The notes: a model not told the origin generated them from the sequence alone. Shown: positions 1-5,641, counted from the first letter of the stretch. The stretch: DNA of 6,208 nucleotides from Candidatus Saccharimonadota bacterium (GCA_030528815.1 JAUMYE010000061.1:1-6208); one strand, 5' to 3'. Numbers and translations are program-made.

Positions 1-8
1 TTATTGGA

Positions 9-15
9 CTCCTTT
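9..15 (-). promoter_or_regulatory. Shine-Dalgarno site of the next gene, presumably rplL
   Basis: On the minus strand positions 15 to 9 read AAAGGAG, a strong ribosome binding site 27 nt after the rplJ stop codon. Only 8 nt remain before the window edge, so the start codon must lie just outside. In most bacteria rplL (L7/L12) follows rplJ directly, which makes it the expected gene. None of its coding sequence is visible, so its identity is inferred from gene order. Confidence 0.6.
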
Positions 16-41
16 ATGATTTAACGGTTGATAAATAATAA

Positions 42-566
42 TTAATTGGTTGCTTTGTCGGCGATACCGTCGAGCAAGGCGTGTAGATTGCCAGAAAGTG
101 CATTCGTGACATCGTTGACTGGGCTGAGAAGCATATCGACGACCTGGCCGATGAGCTGTTCCTTGCTTGGAAGCTTGGATAGCGCAACGACATCTTCTTC
201 GTTGAGAGCTTTACCGTCACCAGAGAAAGCACCCTTAAGTTCTAGGGCAGCGTGATCCTTAGCAAACTTTGCTAGAACCTGTGCTGGAGCGACTTCGTCG
301 TTGTTAGAAACGGCATAAAGTAGCTGACCTTCTAGAGCGCTTGTATCGGTGTCTTTGTAAACTGCGATTTCGCCCATGGCGACACGGACAAGGCGGTTCT
401 TGACGATTTTAATTTTGACATTATTCTCGCGCGCAGCTTTGCGAAGTTCTTGCATTTCCGCGACCGTGAGGCCCTGGTACTTTGCAAAAACGGTCATCTT
501 AGCGTCGCTGAGAAGCTCGTTTAAGTCGGCAACCAATTGTTGTTTCTTATCTTTGCTAATTGCCAT
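42..566 (-). CDS. rplJ: 50S ribosomal protein L10
   Basis: L10 forms the base of the ribosomal stalk. Its N-terminal domain binds 23S rRNA and its C-terminal helix carries L7/L12 dimers. The 174-residue product has the usual family length. It shows the N-terminal pattern MAISKDKKQQLVADLNELL, the YQGLTVAEMQELR segment (about 30-42), the KIKIVKNRLVRVA segment (51-63), LPSKEQLIGQ (132-141), and a C-terminal helix around 149-172 that would bind L7/L12. The ATG at 566 is preceded by AAAAGGAG (577-584) with a 10-nt spacing, and the protein starts exactly where L10 proteins start. It has its own promoter, an L10 leader and an attenuator upstream, so autoregulation by the L10-L12 complex is expected. 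Confident assignment. Confidence 0.97.
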   Translation of the reverse strand: MAISKDKKQQLVADLNELLSDAKMTVFAKYQGLTVAEMQELRKAARENNVKIKIVKNRLVRVAMGEIAVYKDTDTSALEGQLLYAVSNNDEVAPAQVLAKFAKDHAALELKGAFSGDGKALNEEDVVALSKLPSKEQLIGQVVDMLLSPVNDVTNALSGNLHALLDGIADKATN

Positions 567-576
567 AGATAGAAAT

Positions 577-584
577 CTCCTTTT
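577..584 (-). promoter_or_regulatory. rplJ Shine-Dalgarno site
   Basis: The minus strand reads AAAAGGAG, 10 nt before the ATG at 566. This fixes the rplJ start. The site lies downstream of the attenuator, so only readthrough transcripts carry it. Confidence 0.85.
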
Positions 585-628
585 GGTTTATTCGTTTTAG
601 CCAGATTGTTAATTGCTATTTAGCACTT

Positions 629-649
629 AAAAAGCGCTAGATATAGCGC
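629..649 (-). terminator. attenuator hairpin in the rplJ leader
   Basis: On the minus strand GCGCTA (649-644), loop TATC, TAGCGC (639-634) forms a perfect 6-bp stem, followed at once by five T (633-629). It lies inside the rplJ 5' leader, between the L10-binding element and the Shine-Dalgarno site, where the Bacillus rplJL leader is known to carry an attenuator. A competing 7-bp hairpin (minus TAGCGCT 639-633 with AGTGCTA 627-621, one G-U pair) would use the same 3' arm and bury the T run, acting as an antiterminator. The alternative fold was found by eye and no energies were calculated. Confidence 0.6.
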
Positions 650-669
650 GTCACCAAGAATATATAAGA

Positions 670-726
670 ATATTTATCCTCGGCGGCATGATTAAGCTGA
701 TTGCTCAGCCGCCGCTGTCTTTGGTA
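670..726 (-). promoter_or_regulatory. L10 leader RNA (ribosomal protein autoregulatory element)
   Basis: The transcript reads ACCAAAGACAG, then a CGGCGGC arm (714-708), an inner hairpin CTGA with a GCAA tetraloop closed by TCAG, an unpaired TTAATCAT, then GCCGCCG (687-681) and AGGATAAA. The AAAGACAG-stem-TTAAT-stem-GAGG pattern matches the known L10 leader family that binds the L10(L12)4 complex ahead of rplJ. The 7-bp outer stem is perfect, and the inner loop is of the GNRA type. Its place directly upstream of rplJ supports the call. It probably senses excess L10-L12 and works through the attenuator downstream. Confidence 0.88.
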
Positions 727-734
727 ACTGGGAG

Positions 735-764
735 TATTATAACAGATAGGACTTCAAAATGCAA
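735..764 (-). promoter_or_regulatory. rplJ operon promoter, extended -10
   Basis: The -10 box is a perfect TATAAT (741-736) with TG one base upstream (extended -10). A weak -35 TTGCAT (764-759) lies at a 17-bp spacing. The predicted start near 729 gives a leader of about 160 nt that includes the complete L10 element. The promoter begins just after the T run of the preceding terminator. Confidence 0.8.
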
Positions 765-765
765 G

Positions 766-790
766 AAAAAGAGCCCTCTTTTGAGGGCTC
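766..790 (-). terminator. intrinsic terminator of the 807-1544 gene
   Basis: On the minus strand GAGCCCTC (790-783), loop AAAA, GAGGGCTC (778-771) forms a perfect 8-bp stem followed by five T. It lies 16 nt after the stop codon and separates this unit from the rplJ promoter. Its T run and 5' flank resemble those of the terminator at 1642-1666. Confidence 0.92.
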
Positions 791-806
791 GAATAGAAAG
801 GAATGC

Positions 807-1544
807 TCAAGGCGTGTACTCGTGGAAATCTGCACCAACCCAGTACTCGAGGTATGCTTTGATCTGCTCGAAATGTTTTGCCGTAAAGGGGGCGATAGGT
901 TTGGCTTCATTGCAGACGTAATAATCCAGGAGCTGGGAGTTTATGAGATTGCCGCTGGGCGCGATCGCTTTGCTCTGCTCTTTGCTGAGGTTGAGATACT
1001 GCGCGGAGTAGATAAAATCGCACTTCTTATGGATGATTTCGCCGTAGACAGAATCGATCACTTCGCCGTCGGCATCCATGTAGCTGCCGCCCTGATAAGG
1101 CCTGAAGGGGCCACGGTATACTCTGGCGTTCATGAAGTCGTTAATGATTCTGTCGTCTTCACTCTCATATTCCTTTGGCTCTTTGAGCTCGAATTCGAGG
1201 CAGTAGCCGCCATTTTCCTTGTCCTCTCCGATTATTGCTTTGTATTCTCCGGAGATCATGCAAACCATGGCATCGATGAGCTGTTTGATGGGGACTTCTC
1301 CCAGGGTAAGGACCACCATCAGTTCGGGGTCTTTTCTGAGCTTGTTAATGGCGCTCTGGCCTTTGATTTTGAGGACTGGGTCCTCATCGTTGTTTCTGAG
1401 GGCGTCCTTCTCTTCTTCTGTCAGAAGTTCGTTGATGCTTGCATCGAGATACTCGAGCTGCATCGGGGTCAAGAGGATGCCGTTTCTTCCTGGCGCGGCA
1501 AGCAATACGCTTGCGAGGGCATAGTAGTTGATTCCCTCGTCCAT
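807..1544 (-). CDS. conserved hypothetical protein, paralogue of the 1677-2438 product
   Basis: I do not recognise this 245-residue acidic protein. It has no signal peptide or membrane segment. It appears to have a helical N-terminal part (about 22-100: LLTPMQLEYLDASI, AINKLRKD, ISGE), an acidic linker (105-130), and a C-terminal part (131-245) with IINDFMNARV, GGSYMDADGEVIDSVYGEI and a closing IKAYLEYWVGADF. The same landmarks in the same order occur in the product of the neighbouring gene (LT..Q..YL, AI.KL, GE, I.DF..A.V, GG..D.D, IK.Y..W..AD.F), so the two are paralogues despite low identity, roughly 25% by eye. I chose the ATG at 1544 because AAAGGA (1557-1552) lies 7 nt upstream. An in-frame start at 1586 would fall inside the leader hairpin. 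The gene has its own promoter and terminator, so it is monocistronic. Confidence 0.85.
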   Translation of the reverse strand: MDEGINYYALASVLLAAPGRNGILLTPMQLEYLDASINELLTEEEKDALRNNDEDPVLKIKGQSAINKLRKDPELMVVLTLGEVPIKQLIDAMVCMISGEYKAIIGEDKENGGYCLEFELKEPKEYESEDDRIINDFMNARVYRGPFRPYQGGSYMDADGEVIDSVYGEIIHKKCDFIYSAQYLNLSKEQSKAIAPSGNLINSQLLDYYVCNEAKPIAPFTAKHFEQIKAYLEYWVGADFHEYTP

Positions 1545-1550
1545 AGTTAG

Positions 1551-1606
1551 ATCCTTTCTCTCAATGTGCGGTGCGCCAAGAAACAACCTGGCGCGCGGAT
1601 TTAGAT
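1551..1606 (-). promoter_or_regulatory. structured leader, copy 1, with ribosome binding site
   Basis: This is the 5' untranslated region of the 807-1544 gene. From the predicted transcript start near 1600 it reads ATCCG, then an 8-bp hairpin (GCGCCAGG 1594-1587 with CTTGGCGC 1580-1573, one G-U pair, 6-nt loop), then the single-stranded ACCGCACATT (1572-1563), then the ribosome binding site AGAAAGGAT. The 50 nt at 1551-1600 align without gaps to 2446-2495 with 39 identities. Five of the 11 differences fall in or next to the hairpin loop. I do not know this motif. A regulatory leader or an mRNA-stabilising 5' hairpin is possible. Confidence 0.6.
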
Positions 1607-1635
1607 ATTATACAATAATCTATTAAAATCGTCAA
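1607..1635 (-). promoter_or_regulatory. promoter of the 807-1544 gene
   Basis: TTGACG (1635-1630), a 17-bp spacer and a perfect TATAAT (1612-1607) match 11 of 12 consensus bases. The same two hexamers with the same spacing stand before the paralogue at 2502-2530. Strong expression is expected unless the leader represses it. Confidence 0.88.
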
Positions 1636-1641
1636 AGATAC

Positions 1642-1666
1642 AAAAAGGGCCCTCCGGAGAGGACCC
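1642..1666 (-). terminator. intrinsic terminator of the 1677-2438 gene
   Basis: On the minus strand GGGTCCTC (1666-1659), a TCCG tetraloop of the stable UNCG class, then GAGGGCCC (1654-1647) form an 8-bp stem with one G-U pair, followed by five T. It lies 10 nt after the stop codon, just before the promoter of the next unit. Confidence 0.9.
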
Positions 1667-1676
1667 AAGGGGATGA

Positions 1677-2438
1677 TTAGCCGAGGTTGTGCTGGCAATA
1701 GGTAAACCAATCGGCGAGCCAGAATCTGAAGTATCTCTTGATTTCTTTTTCGGTCTCGTGCTTGAAAGGCTTTTTGGTATCAGTAGCTCCTTCGGTTAGA
1801 ATTTTGAAGAGTTCTCTATTCGTGAACTTCTTGTTGGCTTTATTGTAGTCGGCCTTAAGTTCGAGAATATCGATAGATACATCTTCGAGCCATACCGCTC
1901 TTTTCTCGCGCGTTTTCCAGAGTTCACTATAAGCGGTATCGAGCGGACAGTTATCGTCATCGACGTATCCTCCACAGTCATGGTCGAATGTCGGCATACG
2001 AATGCAGACTTTTGCGTCGAGGAAGTCCTCGATAAGTTTAGGACACTTGTGGGTTTTGCCTTCGCTTGTAGCGGGAGGTTCCGTGTTGGCACTGTTGTCG
2101 GTTGCGGGGATTTCTCTTACGTCTTCGATCTCGATTTCTTCGCCGTCTGTAATCTCTCCTGTTAAGAAGTCGATTGTGACGCTAAGGAGATCGCTATGGT
2201 CGAGAGTGCTGAGTGCGAGGATGGAATATAGGACTTTATTGTCCTTGAGTTTCTGGATAGCGCGGGCGTGCAGTGAACTTTCCTTTTTGCCGTATTCTGA
2301 AAACTTGTCGTCCTCAAGGGCACGTTGCTCGATACCCTGAAGACCAGCAATGCAAGCTTTGAGGTAATCGATTTGCTTTCTGGTCAGCGCGGCATCTTCG
2401 ACGCCAAGGATATCGCATGTGATTTTTAGATAATCCAT
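1677..2438 (-). CDS. conserved hypothetical protein, paralogue of the 807-1544 product
   Basis: I do not recognise this 253-residue protein, and it shows no membrane segment or signal peptide. The N-terminal part is predicted helical (about 17-95: ALTRKQIDYLKACI, RAIQKLKD, FLTGE). A low-complexity acidic and Pro/Ser/Thr linker follows (96-130), then a C-terminal part with LIEDFLDAKV (135-144), DCGGYVDDDN (154-163), LDTAYSEL (166-173) and IKRYFRFWLADWF (233-245). These landmarks match the downstream neighbour in order and spacing, which makes the two tandem paralogues. Several Cys and His residues (C132, H153, C155, C164, C248, H250) are present, but no zinc motif is clear. The ATG at 2438 is supported by AAAGGA (2452-2447) with 8-nt spacing. 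It is transcribed alone, from its own promoter to the terminator at 1642-1666. Confidence 0.85.
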   Translation of the reverse strand: MDYLKITCDILGVEDAALTRKQIDYLKACIAGLQGIEQRALEDDKFSEYGKKESSLHARAIQKLKDNKVLYSILALSTLDHSDLLSVTIDFLTGEITDGEEIEIEDVREIPATDNSANTEPPATSEGKTHKCPKLIEDFLDAKVCIRMPTFDHDCGGYVDDDNCPLDTAYSELWKTREKRAVWLEDVSIDILELKADYNKANKKFTNRELFKILTEGATDTKKPFKHETEKEIKRYFRFWLADWFTYCQHNLG

Positions 2439-2445
2439 TCAAATC

Positions 2446-2501
2446 ATCCTTTCTGAAAATGTGCGGTACGCCTAGATTGTATCTGGCGCTCGGATTGCAT
2501 A
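2446..2501 (-). promoter_or_regulatory. structured leader, copy 2, with ribosome binding site
   Basis: This is the 5' untranslated region of the 1677-2438 gene and is collinear with copy 1 at 1551-1606. The order is ATCCG, hairpin, ACCGCACATT, AGAAAGGAT. The hairpin is weaker here: GCGCC pairs with GGCGT (one G-U pair), and AGA can pair with TCT across a one-base bulge. The loop sequence has changed, while the single-stranded ACCGCACATT and the ribosome binding site are unchanged. The start of the upstream -35 to ribosome-site spacing is identical in both copies. Confidence 0.6.
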
Positions 2502-2530
2502 ATTATATAATGTTTTTACTGGTTCGTCAA
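2502..2530 (-). promoter_or_regulatory. promoter of the 1677-2438 gene
   Basis: TTGACG (2530-2525), 17 bp, TATAAT (2507-2502). It has the same hexamers and spacing as the promoter at 1607-1635. Its -35 lies only 12 bp from the divergent rlmH -10 box, so the two promoters share DNA. Confidence 0.88.
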
Positions 2531-2539
2531 AGCAAAATA

Positions 2540-2548
2540 TGTTATATT
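2540..2548 (+). promoter_or_regulatory. rlmH promoter, extended -10, leaderless transcript
   Basis: TG-T-TATATT lies with its last base 6 nt before the rlmH ATG. Transcription would begin at or next to the start codon, and no Shine-Dalgarno sequence precedes the gene. No good -35 is visible, as expected for an extended -10 promoter. Confidence 0.6.
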
Positions 2549-2554
2549 TATCTT

Positions 2555-2983
2555 ATGATAAAGATTCTTGCAGGTGGCAAAAAGAACAAAGATTGGCTAG
2601 CTGAGGCTTGTGACGAATACGAGAAGCGTCTTCGTAAGCCTTTTGATCTTGCTTGGCAGTTTGTTGAAGAATCTGAACTTGATTCTAAAGTATTAGCTTT
2701 GGATAAAGATAACTTTGTAATCTTGCTTGATGAGCGCGGTAAGATTTTGAGCTCGCCTGAACTATCCGAGAAAATGGCAGATGCTTTTGGGTCTGCCAAG
2801 AATATTGTTTTTGTGGTTGGCGGTGCTTTTGGGCATTTTTCGCCAGAAATGCAGGCTCGCGCAGATCTGATTCTAAGTTTTTCCAAGATGGTGTTCCCGC
2901 ATCAGATTTGCCGCTTGATTTTGGCTGAGCAGATTTACCGTGCGCAGGAGATATATCTAGGGCATCCTTACCACCACGCGTAG
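2555..2983 (+). CDS. rlmH: 23S rRNA (pseudouridine(1915)-N3)-methyltransferase RlmH
   Basis: RlmH is a small SPOUT-class methyltransferase. It uses S-adenosylmethionine to methylate pseudouridine 1915 in helix 69 of 23S rRNA on assembled ribosomes. The 142-residue product starts MIKILAGGKK like the family. It carries ILLDERGK (57-64), the methionine-cofactor loop VVGGAFG (87-93), the HQICRLILAEQIYRA block (116-130) and the terminal HPYHHA (137-142). It is slightly shorter than the usual 155-160 residues but complete at both ends. The ATG at 2555 was chosen because homology begins there. An in-frame ATG at 2459 would add 32 unrelated residues overlapping the divergent promoter and leader. The only visible promoter suggests a leaderless mRNA. 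Confidence 0.95.
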   Translation: MIKILAGGKKNKDWLAEACDEYEKRLRKPFDLAWQFVEESELDSKVLALDKDNFVILLDERGKILSSPELSEKMADAFGSAKNIVFVVGGAFGHFSPEMQARADLILSFSKMVFPHQICRLILAEQIYRAQEIYLGHPYHHA

Positions 2984-2985
2984 AA

Positions 2986-3009
2986 TGATATAATACATCC
3001 ATTTAGGAG
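2986..3009 (+). promoter_or_regulatory. promoter and ribosome binding site of the hydrolase gene
   Basis: An extended -10, TG-A-TATAAT (2986-2994), begins 3 nt after the rlmH stop. AGGAG (3005-3009) follows with an unusually short 4-nt gap to the ATG at 3014. The predicted start near 3001 gives a leader of about 13 nt. The gene can therefore be transcribed apart from rlmH, although no terminator separates them and readthrough is likely. Confidence 0.7.
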
Positions 3010-3013
3010 TCAT

Positions 3014-4084
3014 ATGAATCTAATTAACTATATTCAAAAATACGGGCAGATTAGTTTTAAGAAGATGCCTTTTAATGATTTGGATAATTTGGTTTTTTGT
3101 TCCCTTGCTTACCTCGATTATTCTGGGACCTGTGTTGATTCTGGACTTCATAGTATCAAAGAGATTGGTCAGGATTATTTAAAGACGCATCGTTTTAAGG
3201 ATGTGTCGAAGCTTGGCCTTTCTATAAAAGATGCCTATAAAACTCTTGTTGAAGTTATAAATGCGCCACGTTTTGCTAATGTCGGTATGTATGACTATGT
3301 TTATTTGCTTGACGAAGAGACGCAGTTTGGTGCTATGACTTTCACGATTACGCCGAAGCTGTCTTTCGTGGCTTTTGAGGGTACTGATCAGACGATGAGT
3401 GGCTGGAAGGAAGACTGTTTGCTTGCTTGTCGCTTCCCTGTTGAGAGTCATACTTTGGGCGCTGAATATCTGAAGAAGCATATTTCGCTTACTGGTCCGA
3501 ATGTGATTGTTGGCGGTCACTCCAAGGGCGGCAATACTGCCCTTGTGTCGGCTATGTTGGTTACTGGCTTGAAACAGCGCAAGATTACTAAGGTTTATAG
3601 TAATGATGGCCCAGGTCTTAGAAAGCGCGAAATGGAGTCGAAGGCTTATAAAACGGTTCGTCCAAAACTAAACCATATTGTCCCGCATTGTAGTATTGTT
3701 GGTATGCTTCTTCGCCACGATAAACATTACCCGATTAAGAGCAATACTTATGGTGTGTTTGCGCACTCGATGCTAACTTGGGAAGTTATTGGCGATAAGC
3801 TTCGTCGTAGTAAGCTAACCGCAAAGAGTCTTGCGCTTGAAAGGAGTTTGACGGAGTGGCTTAAGGATCATTCCGACGAAGATCGAAAGAAGATTATTGA
3901 TGGCGTGTTTGATTTGTTTGAAAAATCTGGAATCAAAGAAACAGTAGATATCGCAAATGCCAAAAAGCTAGTTGCTCTTGCTAAGAATCTCAAGACCGTA
4001 GACGAAGAAAGCAAAAAGCTTGTTGTCGATATGGTAAAGTATGCTGGCAATAATATAAGTCAGGCAGCAAAGAAATCTGTTTAG
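3014..4084 (+). CDS. DUF2974 (Mbeg1-like) alpha/beta hydrolase
   Basis: The 356-residue protein looks like the DUF2974/Mbeg1 group of lipase-like alpha/beta hydrolases. FEGTD (121-125) matches the class 3 lipase strand and oxyanion region. GGHSKGG (167-173) is the nucleophile elbow with Ser170 as the likely nucleophile. NDGPG (197-201) could supply the acid (Asp198), and AHSMLTW (250-256) the histidine (His251). The final 95 residues are lysine-rich and probably helical. No signal peptide is visible, so it is probably cytosolic. The substrate is unknown; esterase or lipase activity is inferred from the fold. The start is supported by AGGAG. The gene follows rlmH by 30 nt and ends at a bidirectional terminator. 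Confidence 0.85.
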   Translation: MNLINYIQKYGQISFKKMPFNDLDNLVFCSLAYLDYSGTCVDSGLHSIKEIGQDYLKTHRFKDVSKLGLSIKDAYKTLVEVINAPRFANVGMYDYVYLLDEETQFGAMTFTITPKLSFVAFEGTDQTMSGWKEDCLLACRFPVESHTLGAEYLKKHISLTGPNVIVGGHSKGGNTALVSAMLVTGLKQRKITKVYSNDGPGLRKREMESKAYKTVRPKLNHIVPHCSIVGMLLRHDKHYPIKSNTYGVFAHSMLTWEVIGDKLRRSKLTAKSLALERSLTEWLKDHSDEDRKKIIDGVFDLFEKSGIKETVDIANAKKLVALAKNLKTVDEESKKLVVDMVKYAGNNISQAAKKSV

Positions 4085-4090
4085 AAAACA

Positions 4091-4120
4091 AAAAAGACGC
4101 CCTATGTAGTGCGTCTTTTT
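4091..4120. terminator. bidirectional intrinsic terminator
   Basis: AAAAAGACGC (4091-4100) and GCGTCTTTTT (4111-4120) are perfect 10-bp inverted arms around a 10-nt loop. Read on either strand, the hairpin is followed by a T run. It lies 6 nt after the hydrolase stop and 7 nt after the convergent membrane gene's stop, so it serves both. Confidence 0.93.
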
Positions 4121-4127
4121 GATTTAA

Positions 4128-4676
4128 CTATATTTGCCCTTTATTTTGTGTAAACTGGAATCCTAGACCAAAGGCTGCGGATACGATTGTGATGATATAG
4201 AAGAATGGCACTGTTGCTAATCCAAAGAGCGGGATTAGCGTTAAACCGATATAGTACGCACCACCGACCGCTGTTACGAAGATGATCATTGGCTTGATTG
4301 CTGCTACTGCAATGCAACCAAGAATGACAGCTACGATAACTGCGATTAAGACGTTCGGCATAAAGGTGTATGCTCCGCCAAGATAGTCGATAGTTAGGAA
4401 GAATCCGATGGCGCCAGCGAGCAAGGCTACACAGAGGCGTTCGATGCTTAGGCCTATCATTGAGAATAAAATACCGATAGCGATTGGAATAACGAATCCC
4501 CAAATCTGGTCGTTATTAAAGACGCTTGTTGGTATTAGCTTTCCTACGTGATAGCCAATAATAAACCAAATTATAAAGAACGCTATTTTCTTTAGCTTGT
4601 AACCAAAGAGGCAGACTAGAATCGCTAAGATAAGCGTCACGACTGCTTCTGGTATAACTATCGCTGTGTTTATCAT
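4128..4676 (-). CDS. polytopic membrane protein, DUF4203/TMEM198-like
   Basis: The 182-residue protein is almost wholly hydrophobic, with about seven predicted membrane segments near 9-25, 31-49, 58-78, 80-97, 107-127, 129-152 and 156-174. Repeated glycine-containing helices and short basic loops (GYKLKK, SIER) resemble the DUF4203/TMEM198 type, whose biochemical role is unknown. That family call is tentative. The ATG at 4676 is preferred over an in-frame TTG at 4697, because the TTG lies upstream of the visible promoter (-10 TACACT at 4688-4683). No Shine-Dalgarno sequence precedes the ATG, so the mRNA is probably leaderless. It lies 31 nt downstream of the transporter gene on the same strand, so readthrough from there is also possible. 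Confidence 0.8.
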   Translation of the reverse strand: MINTAIVIPEAVVTLILAILVCLFGYKLKKIAFFIIWFIIGYHVGKLIPTSVFNNDQIWGFVIPIAIGILFSMIGLSIERLCVALLAGAIGFFLTIDYLGGAYTFMPNVLIAVIVAVILGCIAVAAIKPMIIFVTAVGGAYYIGLTLIPLFGLATVPFFYIITIVSAAFGLGFQFTQNKGQI

Positions 4677-4682
4677 AATTTT

Positions 4683-4691
4683 AGTGTAACA
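4683..4691 (-). promoter_or_regulatory. promoter of the membrane protein gene, leaderless
   Basis: On the minus strand TG-T-TACACT is followed by 6 nt and the ATG at 4676. TACACT matches 4 of 6 -10 consensus bases. The AACACAA arm of a 7-bp inverted repeat (4688-4694 with 4714-4720) overlaps it, which could mark an operator. Confidence 0.5.
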
Positions 4692-4707
4692 CAACAAAAG
4701 CAGTAGC

Positions 4708-5625
4708 TTAAATTTGTGTTAGAATTACGCCTACAACAACAATTACTGTTGCAATGAGGTGTGAAAGTACGATATGCCTATTGAGTTTTTCTCTGCCGAA
4801 GTTTGGCCATATTACGGTTAGTATGATGCCTAGCATGAAGGTCATGATCAATTCTGTCGTGTTTGATACGACGGTCGCAAAAGATGTGTTTGTTGTGGTA
4901 AAGCTGAGCCTGATAAGGAAATCTGCTGCGATACAAATACCGATCGTGAGTGCGGTCATTACAAATAGCTTGATCGGGAAATCTTTGCGAACTTGTTTGA
5001 TGCGTTTGCGCCAAGATGGCATTATGGCGGTTGAGATAATATCGAAGGCAGCGCGACCTAAAGTAAACCAAAAGAACATGGTCATTGGGTCGGTATTTCG
5101 TTGCTCGGTTTTAGCAAAGATAATGTCGCTGACGCTTAGTAGAGCTACGTATGCCAAGAATAATAGCGAGGCCTGAATTTCGAACTTGCGGGCAGATTTA
5201 CGCCTGCGCGCCAAGATTATAATGAATGGCGCGGTTAGGATTATGCAAAAGCCAAATACCTGGAGAGTTGTTAGGGTTTTGCCGAGTAAGAAGACGTCGG
5301 CGAAGATGCAAAATACTGGGATTAGCTGATAATAGATGGCGGCAGTGGTTGATTCTTCTTCTCTTAGAGCGAGATAGTATGGGATTGATGCGATTGAAGC
5401 GACTACGCCAGATAAAGCCGATAGTAGGATTATTTCTAGCGAGCTCTCTTTTACACCGATGAAGATAAAAATAATTGCGGCGATTATGAGATACAAGAAT
5501 CCGTTTACGGCTTTGATAGCTTGAGGTTTTCTGCTCTTGAAAATAATATCGGTATTGTAGTTATCGATAAAAGCGGCAATCGAGTAGCCAAACGCGGCTA
5601 TCAGGCACAGAATAATCCAATGCAT
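4708..5625 (-). CDS. EamA-family (DMT superfamily) transporter
   Basis: The 305-residue integral membrane protein has about ten predicted helices in two EamA-like halves (about 1-140 and 152-305), joined by a basic loop (ARRRKSARK, 139-147). The first half ends with the typical pattern YYLALREEE...AAIYYQLIPVF...FLLGKTLTTLQVFGFCIIL (83-130), matching the EamA signature of a Pro-containing helix, then a GE/GK-LT-Q-G helix. The second half has FFWFTLGRAAFD and SNTTELIMTFMLG. DMT carriers move small metabolites such as amino acids, nucleotide sugars or drugs. The substrate cannot be read from sequence, but an import role would fit a nutrient-dependent CPR cell. The ATG at 5625 is 7 nt after an extended -10, without a Shine-Dalgarno site. 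Confidence 0.88.
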   Translation of the reverse strand: MHWIILCLIAAFGYSIAAFIDNYNTDIIFKSRKPQAIKAVNGFLYLIIAAIIFIFIGVKESSLEIILLSALSGVVASIASIPYYLALREEESTTAAIYYQLIPVFCIFADVFLLGKTLTTLQVFGFCIILTAPFIIILARRRKSARKFEIQASLLFLAYVALLSVSDIIFAKTEQRNTDPMTMFFWFTLGRAAFDIISTAIMPSWRKRIKQVRKDFPIKLFVMTALTIGICIAADFLIRLSFTTTNTSFATVVSNTTELIMTFMLGIILTVIWPNFGREKLNRHIVLSHLIATVIVVVGVILTQI

Positions 5626-5632
5626 TAATCTA

Positions 5633-5641
5633 AATATAGCA
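5633..5641 (-). promoter_or_regulatory. transporter promoter, extended -10, leaderless
   Basis: On the minus strand TG-C-TATATT (5641-5633) is followed by 7 nt and the ATG at 5625. It lies back to back with the -10 at 5651-5656, with 12 bp between the boxes. Confidence 0.6.

Noticed and set aside
759..1550. Long plus-strand open frame of 263 codons opposite the 807-1544 gene
   Set aside because: It runs antisense over the whole real gene and its terminator and has no ribosome site. The minus-strand frame has a promoter, ribosome site, terminator and a paralogue, and the plus frame has no counterpart in the other copy.
1545..1586. Upstream in-frame start for the 807-1544 gene adding 14 residues
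   Set aside because: It would start inside the leader hairpin and ignore the AAAGGA site 7 nt before the ATG at 1544.
2459..2554. Upstream ATG for rlmH adding 32 residues
   Set aside because: The extra residues are not RlmH-like and overlap the promoter and leader of the divergent gene. Family homology begins at 2555.
4688..4720. Inverted repeat AACACAA / TTGTGTT as terminator of the transporter gene
   Set aside because: The 19-nt loop is large, the stem is AT-rich and no T run follows. It also overlaps the next gene's -10, so an operator or chance is likelier. I see no convincing terminator after the transporter.
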